Shown: positions 33,062-42,241 of the stretch, one piece after another | How positions within the stretch are numbered: the stretch's first letter is position 1 | How the letters are laid out: every line of letters begins with the position of its first letter | DNA from: CAYLHX01 sp964383675 | Lineage (GTDB): Bacteria; Patescibacteriota; Gracilibacteria; UBA1369; LOWO2-01-FULL-3 | DNA length: 51,800 nt | Reading direction: 5' to 3' | NCBI GenBank assembly: GCA_964383675.1 | Contig: CAYLHX010000009.1 | Location: 1-51,800, forward strand | Notes under the pieces: generated by a model | The model's database searches: none | What the model saw: the letters and a program-made list of their open reading frames with translations, nothing else | What the model was told of the DNA's origin: nothing | Program-made: the position numbers and the translations under genes

Positions 33062-35755
33062 ATGCCAATTAATGTAAAGGAGGAACCGGATATTCTGAGC
33101 GGTGTTGGAAAACAATTTTTAACGGGTGTTCCCTATTCACATTTTTTAACCCGAGGTGAGCAGATACTCAAGGGGACAATAGAAGGCAACACAATTTCGA
33201 GAGAAACAAACACGGCTTTAGCAGCATTAAAAACTCAACAATCGGAAACTGCGGTAGCAACTACTAGAACAGTTCAAGAAGTAGAACAGCAAAATGAAAT
33301 AAGTGCTAGAGGATTTGGCGCACTTTTTGCGGCAACAACTGCCGGACATATGGCAATTGATGGCAGATTGCAGGACATGCAAAAATCCTTGGGAATAGGA
33401 TTGGATTCTGTAGCCTCAGCTATTTCGGAATCCACTAATGCATTAACCGGCATCAAAAATGTCCCTGAAGATGTGGATCAGCTAGTTAAGTCTGGGAAAG
33501 TAAAAAAAGCAGAAGCCGTCATACTTGCTATGAAGGGAGCCCTTAGTTCTGATCAAGCAAGTAAAGTTATTGGAAGTCTTAAAATTTGGGAAAAAGAGAT
33601 TATAGCATCTGAACTGATACATGAGCCAGATCCTAAAATTGAGGCATTTTTGCCTGTAGCTGCGAGAATGTTCCTTGCGGAAATGCGAAGAATCTCAAAC
33701 ACTCCTATCGGTCATTTTGAATCACTACCTCAAATAGCTCGTAGTGGTGCTTTAGATTCAGGATTTCATCATACACTTGCTGAGCAAGTTAGAACAATTC
33801 GCATAGGCATAGAAGGTGTAAATTATTCAGCACGCGAAATGCTTGAGCAAGGGGATACTTCAATTGTTCAGCGCAATTTGCTCTTACAACAGGGGCATAA
33901 TCACCTTCAACAAGGGACAGAAGCGATTAAACAAAGAGATGCTTCTCTTAGGCTTGCAAGGGCGGGAATATTTCGTATGGAACAAATTGAAGATATTGGC
34001 AACAAATCACTTATTGTACAGCAAGATATGTCCACCGACCTAAATGGGCTACACACCTTAGCTGTACAGGGTATTGAAGGGCAAAGGACTATCATAAATA
34101 ACGCTATTCAAATAGCTGATAACTCAGCGGAAAGCCTACTGAAATTACGAAATATACAGACCTTAACGGAATTTGCTAATCATCAAAGAGCAATTGTAGC
34201 AGAAAGCACAATGCAAACATCAGAAAACACTGGTCAATTAGTACGAAGTAGTGTCAGAGCAGAGTTACAAAGATCGCTTTTACAAGGTACAGCATTAGAA
34301 TTACTAGAAAGTGTAAGACATTATGGTGATCTTCAGGAAAGCCAATTGGATCAAGCACAAGCGACGAGAGTTCAGCAGCTTGCTTTAGGCATTGAAGCAA
34401 GGCAATTGCTTCAGCAGGGTAATAGTTTATTACAAGATGTAAATCACCAAATTGGTGATTTACAAAGATCTAGTGAAGAACAAGTAGATGTACTTATAAA
34501 TGTTGCAGATGGGATAGAAATTTTACAAGGGCTGGGAGAAGCTCAATTAATAGCACTAACAACACTAGATCAAACAGTACATACCCTTCATGACATACTA
34601 AAACACAATAGTGAAGGAATTAAATTAGTTGTTGAAGGAGTTAAAGAAGCGATTAAAGACGTACAGCGAACATTGGATAGATTTGGTTCAACAGAAAGAC
34701 AACGTAAATCAGAGGAATCACTAAAAAGAGGATTAATATGGATGAAAAAAGGACATTTAGATAGAGCTATCAAAGCATTTGATCTAGCTGAAGAGGATTG
34801 GGACCTCGATTCAAGAATATTTTTTAACAGAGCCATGTGTTATATCTACTCAGATAAAGCTCATCTAGCAAAGAGCGATTTTCAATTAGCATTTGATTTG
34901 GCTGATGGTGAAGATAGTAATAAAACAAGAGCCACTATACTTTTAAATCTTGCCCACCTTTCATATAGTGAAGCTCAAATATATCTCAAGCAAGGAAAAG
35001 ATAGTTTATACGAAGAGAAAATGCTTGAAGCAATCGAAAATACACAAAAAGCTATAAATGAAATGCCTACATATCTCGAAGCACAATTTACTTTAGCTAT
35101 TTATTTAGTAGAATTTCGCCTACTCAACGAGGCTTTAAAGGTTTTAATGCAAGTTGTAAAAGCAGATGTTAGATTTTCTTTAAAAATCATAGATTTTCAG
35201 CCTTTATCTCCTTTAGCCACACATTTTACTTCTATCACGGATATGTTGAGTGATACAACAAGCGAGCATAAAGAAAGTACTTTATTAAAACTTGCCCAAG
35301 AATCATTACGATGTGGAAACCTCGAATTAGCCACAGAAATATTTGCAGAACTATTTTTAAGATCTCCAATCAATTTTTATAAATCTAAATTATGGGCATT
35401 ACCAGAAATTGACGTAATTAGAAATCATTTAATACAGTTAGTCAGCGACTATATTGAAGGCGTTTTAGTATCAGAAAAAAGTGTGGACATTGAATTAGCT
35501 TATTCTCTGTCAGGAATTATGGTTGCACTTGATCCATCAAAACGAGCATTGATTTACAGGATTTTTTCAAAAGGAACGAAGATGGATATTATGTTTAAAA
35601 CTTTGAAATATCATCCAGATGATCAAGAATGGGCTTTAAAATGTAAAGAATATTTAGAGGGAATATTTCAAATCCATTGGGATAATATTAGAGAGATAAT
35701 TAGGCGTGTTGATCCATCTGAATATCCGATACTTAATACACTATTATATGAGTGA
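33062..35755 (+). CDS. 897-aa coiled-coil and TPR protein, unknown function
   Basis: No signal peptide and no convincing membrane helix, so probably cytoplasmic. Residues 1 to about 560 are a long helical part with heptad-like spacing and many Gln/Glu/Ala (RQLLQQGNSLLQDVNHQIGD, LLLQQGHNHLQQGTEAIKQR), resembling a rod or sensor helix bundle. TPR-like helices begin near residue 565 (SLKRGLIWMKKGHLDRAIKA, RIFFNRAMCYIYSDKAHLAK, MPTYLEAQFTLAIYLVEFRL) and continue to about 760, followed by a helical C-terminus. The codon use is visibly A/T-rich compared with flanking genes. Its stop overlaps the start of the next gene by 8 bases. I recognise no catalytic motif. It could be the large scaffold of a stress or defence system; that is only an inference from context. 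Confidence 0.6.
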   Translation: MPINVKEEPDILSGVGKQFLTGVPYSHFLTRGEQILKGTIEGNTISRETNTALAALKTQQSETAVATTRTVQEVEQQNEISARGFGALFAATTAGHMAIDGRLQDMQKSLGIGLDSVASAISESTNALTGIKNVPEDVDQLVKSGKVKKAEAVILAMKGALSSDQASKVIGSLKIWEKEIIASELIHEPDPKIEAFLPVAARMFLAEMRRISNTPIGHFESLPQIARSGALDSGFHHTLAEQVRTIRIGIEGVNYSAREMLEQGDTSIVQRNLLLQQGHNHLQQGTEAIKQRDASLRLARAGIFRMEQIEDIGNKSLIVQQDMSTDLNGLHTLAVQGIEGQRTIINNAIQIADNSAESLLKLRNIQTLTEFANHQRAIVAESTMQTSENTGQLVRSSVRAELQRSLLQGTALELLESVRHYGDLQESQLDQAQATRVQQLALGIEARQLLQQGNSLLQDVNHQIGDLQRSSEEQVDVLINVADGIEILQGLGEAQLIALTTLDQTVHTLHDILKHNSEGIKLVVEGVKEAIKDVQRTLDRFGSTERQRKSEESLKRGLIWMKKGHLDRAIKAFDLAEEDWDLDSRIFFNRAMCYIYSDKAHLAKSDFQLAFDLADGEDSNKTRATILLNLAHLSYSEAQIYLKQGKDSLYEEKMLEAIENTQKAINEMPTYLEAQFTLAIYLVEFRLLNEALKVLMQVVKADVRFSLKIIDFQPLSPLATHFTSITDMLSDTTSEHKESTLLKLAQESLRCGNLELATEIFAELFLRSPINFYKSKLWALPEIDVIRNHLIQLVSDYIEGVLVSEKSVDIELAYSLSGIMVALDPSKRALIYRIFSKGTKMDIMFKTLKYHPDDQEWALKCKEYLEGIFQIHWDNIREIIRRVDPSEYPILNTLLYE

Positions 35756-36845
35756 AATTACAAAACATATCAAAATAAAAAAACCGAGGATTGACCACGA
35801 TTCCGATGAATTATCTATAAGTATAGAACTCCCAGTAGCTTTAGTTGAAAGTGAAGATGGATTAGATTGGCTTGTCGAAGGCACAAGATTCTCGATAGAT
35901 CTTTCCATAGATTCACCTGATCAAGGAATAACTTTATCACCTGATGGTCAAAATACATTTAATTTGCCTTTCAAGATAGAAAGTCTAATAGCTACGGTTA
36001 AAGCAACGAGTCAAGATTCTGATCTTGAAACAAGTATTCCTATTAACATTGGGGCCGAAGTCTCAAAACTTATTAAATCAACAATTAGGAAAGGATTAGC
36101 TAAGGCTAATGATGAAGTTAGGAACCATCAAAAAAGAGCTCTAAAAGCAGAGTCAAGGGCAAATACGGCAGAATCAAGGGCGAATGCAATTGATAGATCA
36201 GAATCTTTTAAAGCAGCCATCTCTAGTGTTATAAATGAACTAAATCGACACTATCTTACATATTCTAAAGATGACATTCATAATAAACTATTACTCTTAA
36301 AATCTTTTTACTTCGCTTATCTAGGAGATAAATTAGATTACAAATATATTCTTCGAGAAAGAGAATTACTGAACTTACTAAAAAGCCTTAATCCAGCAAT
36401 AATCATAATGTTTAAAAGATCCTTTTCTGAAATAGCACAATTCAGCGAAGTCCTTGAAGAGGCCATAAACTCTAACCTACAAATATTCATAGAACACGTA
36501 GAAACTTTTAGTTTTGGGTATGAGGATGAATGGATGAAAGAAAAATTAATTAGATGTGCCCGTAACCATCCAGAAGATGTATTTAAACGCGCCTCTCATT
36601 TTAAGAGCGATTGGCGTAAAAATCTTTTAATGGAAGCAGCATCTTGTGATAAAGAGGTTGATGTGCCACTTGTAATTCGATATTTCGGCGTTTATAAGGA
36701 TCTACCTAGTGCAGATGTAAAAGTAATTATAGGGAGAAGGTACAGCTCGCCATCAATGAGAAACATTCGCAGTAAACACCAACTCCTTGCAAAACTTAGA
36801 GCTATGGACATAGATTACATAGATGAAATAGAAAAATATTTATAG
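35748..36845 (+). CDS. Partner protein of the coiled-coil/TPR module, unknown function
   Basis: 366 aa from MSEITKHIKIKKPRIDHDSD; the start is fixed by the overlap ATGAGTGA with the preceding stop (the frame is open upstream to 35706). The first 110 or so residues are beta-rich (ELSISIELPVALVES, RFSIDLSIDSPDQG). Next is a short coiled coil with repeats KAESRANTAESRANA near residue 140, then a helical C-terminal domain (about 160-366). No known family or catalytic site seen. Same A/T-rich codon use as its partner, and no gene between it and the convergent GT2 gene. Confidence 0.6.
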   Translation: MSEITKHIKIKKPRIDHDSDELSISIELPVALVESEDGLDWLVEGTRFSIDLSIDSPDQGITLSPDGQNTFNLPFKIESLIATVKATSQDSDLETSIPINIGAEVSKLIKSTIRKGLAKANDEVRNHQKRALKAESRANTAESRANAIDRSESFKAAISSVINELNRHYLTYSKDDIHNKLLLLKSFYFAYLGDKLDYKYILRERELLNLLKSLNPAIIIMFKRSFSEIAQFSEVLEEAINSNLQIFIEHVETFSFGYEDEWMKEKLIRCARNHPEDVFKRASHFKSDWRKNLLMEAASCDKEVDVPLVIRYFGVYKDLPSADVKVIIGRRYSSPSMRNIRSKHQLLAKLRAMDIDYIDEIEKYL

Positions 36846-36878
36846 AACATATTACAAATTCATCAGAATCAACCATAC

Positions 36879-37667
36879 CTACCCTCTCCACTTAAAATGA
36901 TACTTTATCGCACTGGATAAATGAAACCAGGAGACTTTTTTAAACAAAAGCTTAAACCAAGCTCCCTCACTCAAGCGTTTATGGTAGTGCACCGCCTGAG
37001 CCTCCGGATAATAAACCACCTTTTTACCGCAGTCCTGAACTTTACGGCACAGGTCGAAATCTTCCATGAACATGAAATAACGCTCATCAAAGCCATTAAT
37101 CTTATTAAATAAATCCTTCTCCATCACCATAAAAGCCCCGGTAATCAGGTCCACAACCTGGGTGCTGTTATGATTATAATCGGCCATGATATATTTTTTG
37201 TAGCGCTTACTTAAAGGCCAAATCTTTTTTAGAAAAGTTCGCTTAATGAAGAGATCGAAAAAGTGAAAATGGCGGCGACAAGATTGCTGCACCTCCCCGT
37301 TATGATAAAGCAATTTTGGTCCAACGATCCCCACATCATCATGTTCCTCCAAATAATCCACCAGCTTCTGCAAAGTATCCTTTTCCACGGTAATATCGGT
37401 ATTCAAAATACAGATATATTTACCTCTGGCAGAACGTGCCGCAAAATTGTGTCCGGAACCATAACCTAAATTTTTACCGGGCTCCACTAACTTAATATCA
37501 CCGCTTTCATGAGCCTTTTTCAAAAAATCCAGGCTCTCGTCATGTGAGTTGTTGTCACAAACAATAATTTCAAAATCAAAGTCCAACTTACTCTTTTTCA
37601 AAGCCTCCACACAGATGCGTGGAAAATACTTTTGATTATAATTCACAATGGTCACCGTCAGCTTCAT
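36879..37667 (-). CDS. GT2-family glycosyltransferase
   Basis: 262 aa. GT-A fold with TVTIVNYNQKYFPRICVEAL at the N-terminus, FEIIVCDNNSHDESLDFL, the nucleotide-sugar metal site in ICILNTDITVEKD, and the acceptor region GFDERYFMFMEDFDLCRKV. The pattern matches rhamnosyl/hexosyl transferases of surface polysaccharides. No membrane helix is evident. The start overlaps the stop of the upstream nucleotidyltransferase gene by 4 bases, so both are coupled. Confidence 0.85.
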   Translation of the reverse strand: MKLTVTIVNYNQKYFPRICVEALKKSKLDFDFEIIVCDNNSHDESLDFLKKAHESGDIKLVEPGKNLGYGSGHNFAARSARGKYICILNTDITVEKDTLQKLVDYLEEHDDVGIVGPKLLYHNGEVQQSCRRHFHFFDLFIKRTFLKKIWPLSKRYKKYIMADYNHNSTQVVDLITGAFMVMEKDLFNKINGFDERYFMFMEDFDLCRKVQDCGKKVVYYPEAQAVHYHKRLSEGAWFKLLFKKVSWFHLSSAIKYHFKWRG

Positions 37668-38986
37668 TGTTTTTTAGTTAACTTGTTTTTCATTTCCTCG
37701 CGTGATTCACGATCAACCTTTCCCTTATTCTCCGAAATTTTAAGTTCAAAACTTCCTCTTACGAAACTATTTTCCGGAATGTCCTGCGCTACCACAATAC
37801 CAGCACCGATAAAACTATTGCCACCTATTTTTATACCCGGCATAAAGCTTGTATTAATGCCAACACGAATATCGTCACCGGTAATTAAGCCAAATTTATT
37901 ATTTTTCGTATCCAGCTTTCCTTCCTCATGTGACACCATGATATTTCCTTCATCCAGCCTCAAATTACCGGTAACCGTCCCGGCCCCAAAAGATACGTTA
38001 TTACCGATAACGCTATCGCCGACATAGTTGGAGTGAGTCCAAACATCGGAACCGAGGTAACTTCTGGCAACTTCAGTATTAAAACCCACTATACACCCCT
38101 CTCCAAGATGACTATCCCTCACCAAGGCATTGGTCGCAACAATAGAGTTGTCACCCAAATAAACCGGTCCATTCACGACCGCATTTTCAAAAATCTTTAC
38201 ATTTTCACCGATAATAACATCGCCCTTAATAATTGCGTGTTCGGAAATTTGCGCGCTATCACTTACTTTCTTTTCCGCCTTGGCGAAAAAGTATTTAAAG
38301 ACATTGTGCACATGCCAGGGAAACTTGATTGGTTGCCAAAAACCGTCATAAGAGACCGCCTTAAACTTCACGCCCTCTTTCATCATTTTATCCAAAGCCA
38401 CCTCATACAAATCATCGCGCTCGCTTGCGGCATTTTCCAGGTATCCCACTAATTTTCCGCCATCTCCATGCAAATGAACAACCAGATTTACCAGATCGCT
38501 TGGCTCCGTTCCCGGCTCCGGTTTCTCAACAATCGATTTAATCAATCCGCCTTCGTCGGTTTCCAGGTAACCTCCGGGAAAATATTCTTCCACTTTTTTG
38601 CCAAGTAGATAACTATCCGCCACGCCACTTTCAAAAGCCTTTGCCATCACTGAAAAAGCCTCGTCATCAACGACATCATTGCTGCTGAAAATCAACAGTG
38701 GGCCTCCGGAAATCAGCTCTTTGGCCGAAATTACCGCTCCGCACATGCCCATCTCCAGATCTTTCTGCTCGATCAGTTGAACATTCAGACTCAACTCTTC
38801 AACAAGCTTGCCCAATTTTTCCAAGTTATGAGCTCCTCCCACTAAAACAATCTCACCAAAGTCGTTTCTGGAAAGCATTTCCAGTTGATGCTGAATCAGG
38901 GGCTTACCCAGAAAGTTTAAAAAATTTTTATCTTCAATCGGCTTCATGCGCTTGCTCCTTCCGGCTGCCAACACCAAAACTTTCAT
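37664..38986 (-). CDS. GlmU-like sugar-1-phosphate nucleotidyltransferase/acyltransferase
   Basis: 440 aa with two domains. The N-terminal nucleotidyltransferase has LAAGRSKRMKP at residues 6-16, SSNDVVDD, and IVEKPEPGTEPSD. The C-terminal left-handed beta-helix is built of hexapeptide repeats (AIIKGDVIIGENVKIFENAV, then SNYVGDSVIGNNVSFGAGT, TGDDIRVGINTSFMPGIKIG). It resembles GlmU and the archaeal bifunctional sugar-phosphate enzymes that make UDP-GlcNAc or related sugars. Whether it is the cell's GlmU cannot be told from this window. Confidence 0.75.
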   Translation of the reverse strand: MKVLVLAAGRSKRMKPIEDKNFLNFLGKPLIQHQLEMLSRNDFGEIVLVGGAHNLEKLGKLVEELSLNVQLIEQKDLEMGMCGAVISAKELISGGPLLIFSSNDVVDDEAFSVMAKAFESGVADSYLLGKKVEEYFPGGYLETDEGGLIKSIVEKPEPGTEPSDLVNLVVHLHGDGGKLVGYLENAASERDDLYEVALDKMMKEGVKFKAVSYDGFWQPIKFPWHVHNVFKYFFAKAEKKVSDSAQISEHAIIKGDVIIGENVKIFENAVVNGPVYLGDNSIVATNALVRDSHLGEGCIVGFNTEVARSYLGSDVWTHSNYVGDSVIGNNVSFGAGTVTGNLRLDEGNIMVSHEEGKLDTKNNKFGLITGDDIRVGINTSFMPGIKIGGNSFIGAGIVVAQDIPENSFVRGSFELKISENKGKVDRESREEMKNKLTKKQ

Positions 38987-39025
38987 GTATAATCGGTTAC
39001 GAATTTACAGCTAATACTCTAGCAC

Positions 39026-39604
39026 ATGTCCCTGCCTAACAAAATCACAATTTTACGTCTGATACTTACACCAATCGGCTTGGCTATCCTCTTAATACCC
39101 AGCATACCTTACAACTATTTACTCGGAACAATCATTTTTTTGTTCGCCATGATTACCGACGTTTTAGATGGCTACATTGCCCGTAAATACAATATGATTA
39201 CCAACTTTGGCATCTTCGCCGACTCCCTTATCGACAAACTCATCATTTTGCTGCATTTTATCTTTCTACAGAGCTTCGGTATCTATCCATTATGGCTTCT
39301 TTTGGCCTTTGTGGGACGAGAAATGTTCATGGATGGCTTTAAGAGCTTTGCATTACGCCAGGGGGCGGTAATTTCAGCCAAGCGATCAGGTAAAAATAAA
39401 GCCCTGCTACAGACTATCTCAATCACTATAGGGTTGGTTTATTTATCTATCGAAGCTGATCAATTTTTCGGACTAAAAATCCCTTATCTGGAAGAAATTA
39501 GCTATTACTCCATGCTTTTGGCTTTTGTTATCAGCATTTACGGAGCCTATTCACTTATAAGACCCAACCTCAAAATTTTTAGCACCAACGACCAAACTTC
39601 ATGA
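39026..39604 (+). CDS. pgsA: CDP-diacylglycerol-glycerol-3-phosphate 3-phosphatidyltransferase
   Basis: 192 aa integral membrane enzyme. PgsA-type opening MSLPNKITILRLILTPIGL. CDP-alcohol signature ITDVLDGYIARKYNMITNFG then IFADSLIDKL. Makes phosphatidylglycerol phosphate. A second, more divergent CDP-alcohol enzyme is at 18526. It overlaps the next gene by 4 bases and is divergent from the GlmU-like gene. Confidence 0.88.
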   Translation: MSLPNKITILRLILTPIGLAILLIPSIPYNYLLGTIIFLFAMITDVLDGYIARKYNMITNFGIFADSLIDKLIILLHFIFLQSFGIYPLWLLLAFVGREMFMDGFKSFALRQGAVISAKRSGKNKALLQTISITIGLVYLSIEADQFFGLKIPYLEEISYYSMLLAFVISIYGAYSLIRPNLKIFSTNDQTS

Positions 39605-40479
39605 AAAAGATTGTGATTTTAGGGGCAACCGGCTTTATTGGCCGGCATTTGAAGCAACAGCTGGATGCCCAAAAATACCAAATCACTTTTTGTAGTCGAC
39701 ACAAACAAAAAGACTACCAGGTATGTGACATCACTGATTCGCAAAGGCTTAAAAAAATTTTAAAAGGCCAAGACCTCGTTATAAACTTAGTTGCCCCCGA
39801 CACCCAAATTGATTCTCCCAAAGCCTCTGCAATCAATCAAAAAGTGATTATTGAGGGCACAAAAAATCTCATCCATGCCGCCAAGGAGAACAAAATAAAG
39901 AAGATTATTCATTTAAGTTCCATTGCCGGTTACAGACAAAACAGGGGACCGTATGGCGAGGCCAAGCGGCAGGCTGATGAGTTTCTATTGGTTTCCGGCC
40001 TTAATGTAATCTTGCTCAAGCCAACTTTGATTTACGGAAAAGATGGCTATATTTTTGACAAACTGCTCAAGACGGTAAAAAAGTTTCCTTTTTTTGTGCC
40101 GATTATTGGCAACGGACAAAACCTTATCCAGCCGGTTTTTGTAGAGGACGTAGTGGCCTGCATAGTCTCGGCGGTAGAAAAAGATTTTCACGGAGTTCAT
40201 GAATATGAGCTTGGCGGACCGCATACCACCAAATATGACACTTTTATAAAAGAAATATTGAAGATTTTGGGCAAAAAGAAGATTTTAATTCACCTTCCGC
40301 TCGTTCCATTACTTTTTACTACAAGGTTCCTCAGCCTTTTTAGTGCCAAGTTTAAGTATCATTACATATCTTTAAAACGTATGACCGAAGAGGTGAAACT
40401 TGATATTCACAAAACCGAAAAGGAACTTAAAGTTCGTATTTCTCCTTATGCCGAAGGTCTCAAAAAGAGCTTAAGTTAA
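39601..40479 (+). CDS. NAD(P)-dependent epimerase (atypical SDR, NDUFA9-like)
   Basis: 292 aa. The Rossmann glycine motif is GATGFIGRHLKQQL at residues 8-21. The active-site neighbourhood is HLSSIAGYRQNRGPYGEAK, in which the Tyr-x3-Lys pair is visible (YGEAK). A substrate region QPVFVEDVVACIVSAVE follows. These small atypical SDRs act on nucleotide sugars or quinone-related compounds; substrate unknown. It is coupled to pgsA and ends convergently over the 3' end of the downstream minus-strand gene (9-base overlap). Confidence 0.8.
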   Translation: MKKIVILGATGFIGRHLKQQLDAQKYQITFCSRHKQKDYQVCDITDSQRLKKILKGQDLVINLVAPDTQIDSPKASAINQKVIIEGTKNLIHAAKENKIKKIIHLSSIAGYRQNRGPYGEAKRQADEFLLVSGLNVILLKPTLIYGKDGYIFDKLLKTVKKFPFFVPIIGNGQNLIQPVFVEDVVACIVSAVEKDFHGVHEYELGGPHTTKYDTFIKEILKILGKKKILIHLPLVPLLFTTRFLSLFSAKFKYHYISLKRMTEEVKLDIHKTEKELKVRISPYAEGLKKSLS

Positions 40480-41646
40480 AAGCTTTTCCATTCCACCATG
40501 TTCAACTGCATCGGCGATTTCCATGGCGATTCTTTCGCCATAACTCATGCTTTCTCCATACAGGTAACCAGAATAAGGAGTGAATTTTGTTCCCGGAGAG
40601 CCAGGAATGCGCATACTTACATCAAAAATCACAAACTCCTCCCGACCTTCCTCGGCCACAACCGCCCCCTGCAGCGCAAAAGGACCAATCATTCCCGGGG
40701 AAACCTCTTTTTTCAAAACCTCCACAAATTTTTCACCCAAATCAAAAGCTTTTTCCAAAAGTGACTCCTTCATGGTAACGGCATAGTGGCCATTTTCAAT
40801 CATTGAAGGACTATAGCCGGCCCCTAAAAGCTCACGTTGAGTTTCAGCGTCTAAGCGCAGGAATCCATCCAGATTGGTTTGTCTGCGGGTATCGGTTCCC
40901 ATGAATTCAAGCTCTTCAGTGAGAGGGGAGTAGAAGAAATTCAAATTTATGTGAGCTCCAACCACGTATTCTTCAATTACCGCGTTTTCCAAATCTTCTT
41001 CCAGAATCTTGCCGGAACGTATTTTTTCATTGCCCAGAGCGAAATAATCCGCCGCCTTAGTAATAATAAAAAAGGCTCTTTCGTAACTTCTGGTAGCTTC
41101 ATTCACCTTTACTATCAGCGGCCCACCATTACTTCTTACAAAATGTCTGTCCAGGCGCTCTCCCAATTCATCTTCGGAAAGCTTTTCACCACCCGCACGT
41201 AAAATCTTCGGAATTCTGATACCGGCTTTATCAAGTAGCATATATTGATTGTTCGGATGGTCGCGCTCTTCCAGTTTTACCAGTTCACGACTACCGTAAA
41301 TCGGCACTTCAAATTCTTTTTCCACCTTTTCGAAATCGCAATAAACCCAAAAATAGCGGTTATGTACGAAGATAGTATTTAAAGCGCGTAGCTGTTCCTG
41401 CACCTCTTTTGTGACCACATCGCCAAACTTAGGCACCATAATTACATTATCAATACAGCCCTTTCCCTCTCCACGGGTTTTAAAATACTTTGAATAAGTC
41501 TTGTCTCTCCCCTCCTGACACACCGCCACCGTATTAAAACCGTAAAGCTTCGCCCCATTGCAGACATCCAGCGCGCTGTGACCACCGAGAACGCCGATAG
41601 TCAGGTTTTTTAGGTCGTAGCCTTCAAGAATTTTTTTGATATTCAT
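40471..41646 (-). CDS. PurP paralogue 2 (ATP-grasp, formate-dependent AICAR ligase family)
   Basis: 391 aa. It has the DUF1246-type N-terminal domain (TIGVLGGHSALDVCNGAKLY) and then an ATP-grasp/DUF1297 C-terminal part (GPLIVKVNEATRSYERAFF, GPFALQGAVVAEEGREEFVI, FDVSMRIPGSPGTKFTPYSG). PurP in archaea makes FAICAR from AICAR, formate and ATP. This copy is the more diverged of the two in the window and is about 50 residues longer. It may have another substrate. It lies 9 bases after the HD-domain gene and shares its orientation with the second PurP. Confidence 0.75.
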   Translation of the reverse strand: MNIKKILEGYDLKNLTIGVLGGHSALDVCNGAKLYGFNTVAVCQEGRDKTYSKYFKTRGEGKGCIDNVIMVPKFGDVVTKEVQEQLRALNTIFVHNRYFWVYCDFEKVEKEFEVPIYGSRELVKLEERDHPNNQYMLLDKAGIRIPKILRAGGEKLSEDELGERLDRHFVRSNGGPLIVKVNEATRSYERAFFIITKAADYFALGNEKIRSGKILEEDLENAVIEEYVVGAHINLNFFYSPLTEELEFMGTDTRRQTNLDGFLRLDAETQRELLGAGYSPSMIENGHYAVTMKESLLEKAFDLGEKFVEVLKKEVSPGMIGPFALQGAVVAEEGREEFVIFDVSMRIPGSPGTKFTPYSGYLYGESMSYGERIAMEIADAVEHGGMEKLLT

Positions 41647-41655
41647 AACAATTGG

Positions 41656-42201
41656 TTAAGCTATTCCTAATTCATCGGCCTTAATATTCAATGCCTCAAC
41701 CACTCCCTTTATCAACTCATCCATTTCCATGCCTAATTCCTCAGCTCCTTGTCTGATATCGTCACGACTTACCGCAGCGGCAAACCCCTTATCTTTAAGC
41801 TTTTTCTTCACCGACTTTACCTCCATTCCGACCATCTTTTCCGGTCTCACATAAGCTACAGCAACCACAAAGCCGGAAAGTTCGTCCACGGCAAACAAAG
41901 TCTTTTCCATCTGAGAGTCCCTGGAAACACCGGTATAAGTGGCATGGCTCTGAATTGCTCTAATAATATCCTCTTCAACACCGCGTTCTCTCAAAATACT
42001 TTCACCTTTTTGCGGATGCTCATCGGGATATTTTTCATAGTCGAAATCATGTAACAAACCTGTTACATACCATTTTTCACTATCCTCACCGAATTTCTTG
42101 GCAAAATATTCCATTGAGGCGGCCACAGACTTGCAATGGCGGCGCAGACTCTCGCTTTCCACGAATTCGTTCAAAATTTCTTCCGCTTGTATTCTATCCA
42201 T
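41656..42201 (-). CDS. HD-domain hydrolase
   Basis: 181 aa. The metal-binding set of an HD phosphohydrolase is visible: RRHCKSVAASMEYFAKKFG (His about residue 21), VTGLLHDFDYEKYPDEHPQK (the HD pair at about residues 51-52), and AIQSHATYTG (distal His). HDIG-type enzymes cleave nucleotide or small phosphate substrates. Its position between the two PurP genes suggests a nucleotide-related substrate, which is only a contextual inference. Confidence 0.75.
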   Translation of the reverse strand: MDRIQAEEILNEFVESESLRRHCKSVAASMEYFAKKFGEDSEKWYVTGLLHDFDYEKYPDEHPQKGESILRERGVEEDIIRAIQSHATYTGVSRDSQMEKTLFAVDELSGFVVAVAYVRPEKMVGMEVKSVKKKLKDKGFAAAVSRDDIRQGAEELGMEMDELIKGVVEALNIKADELGIA

Positions 42202-42241
42202 AGTCCAAAGAGTTAATTTCTAATTTCTAAGCCCAGTTATA

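Noticed and set aside
33152..33175. Possible third LexA-like site (GGTGAG-N6-CTCAAG) in the 897-aa gene
   Set aside because: It lies about 100 bases inside the coding region, with a degenerate second arm and no link to the promoter; probably chance.
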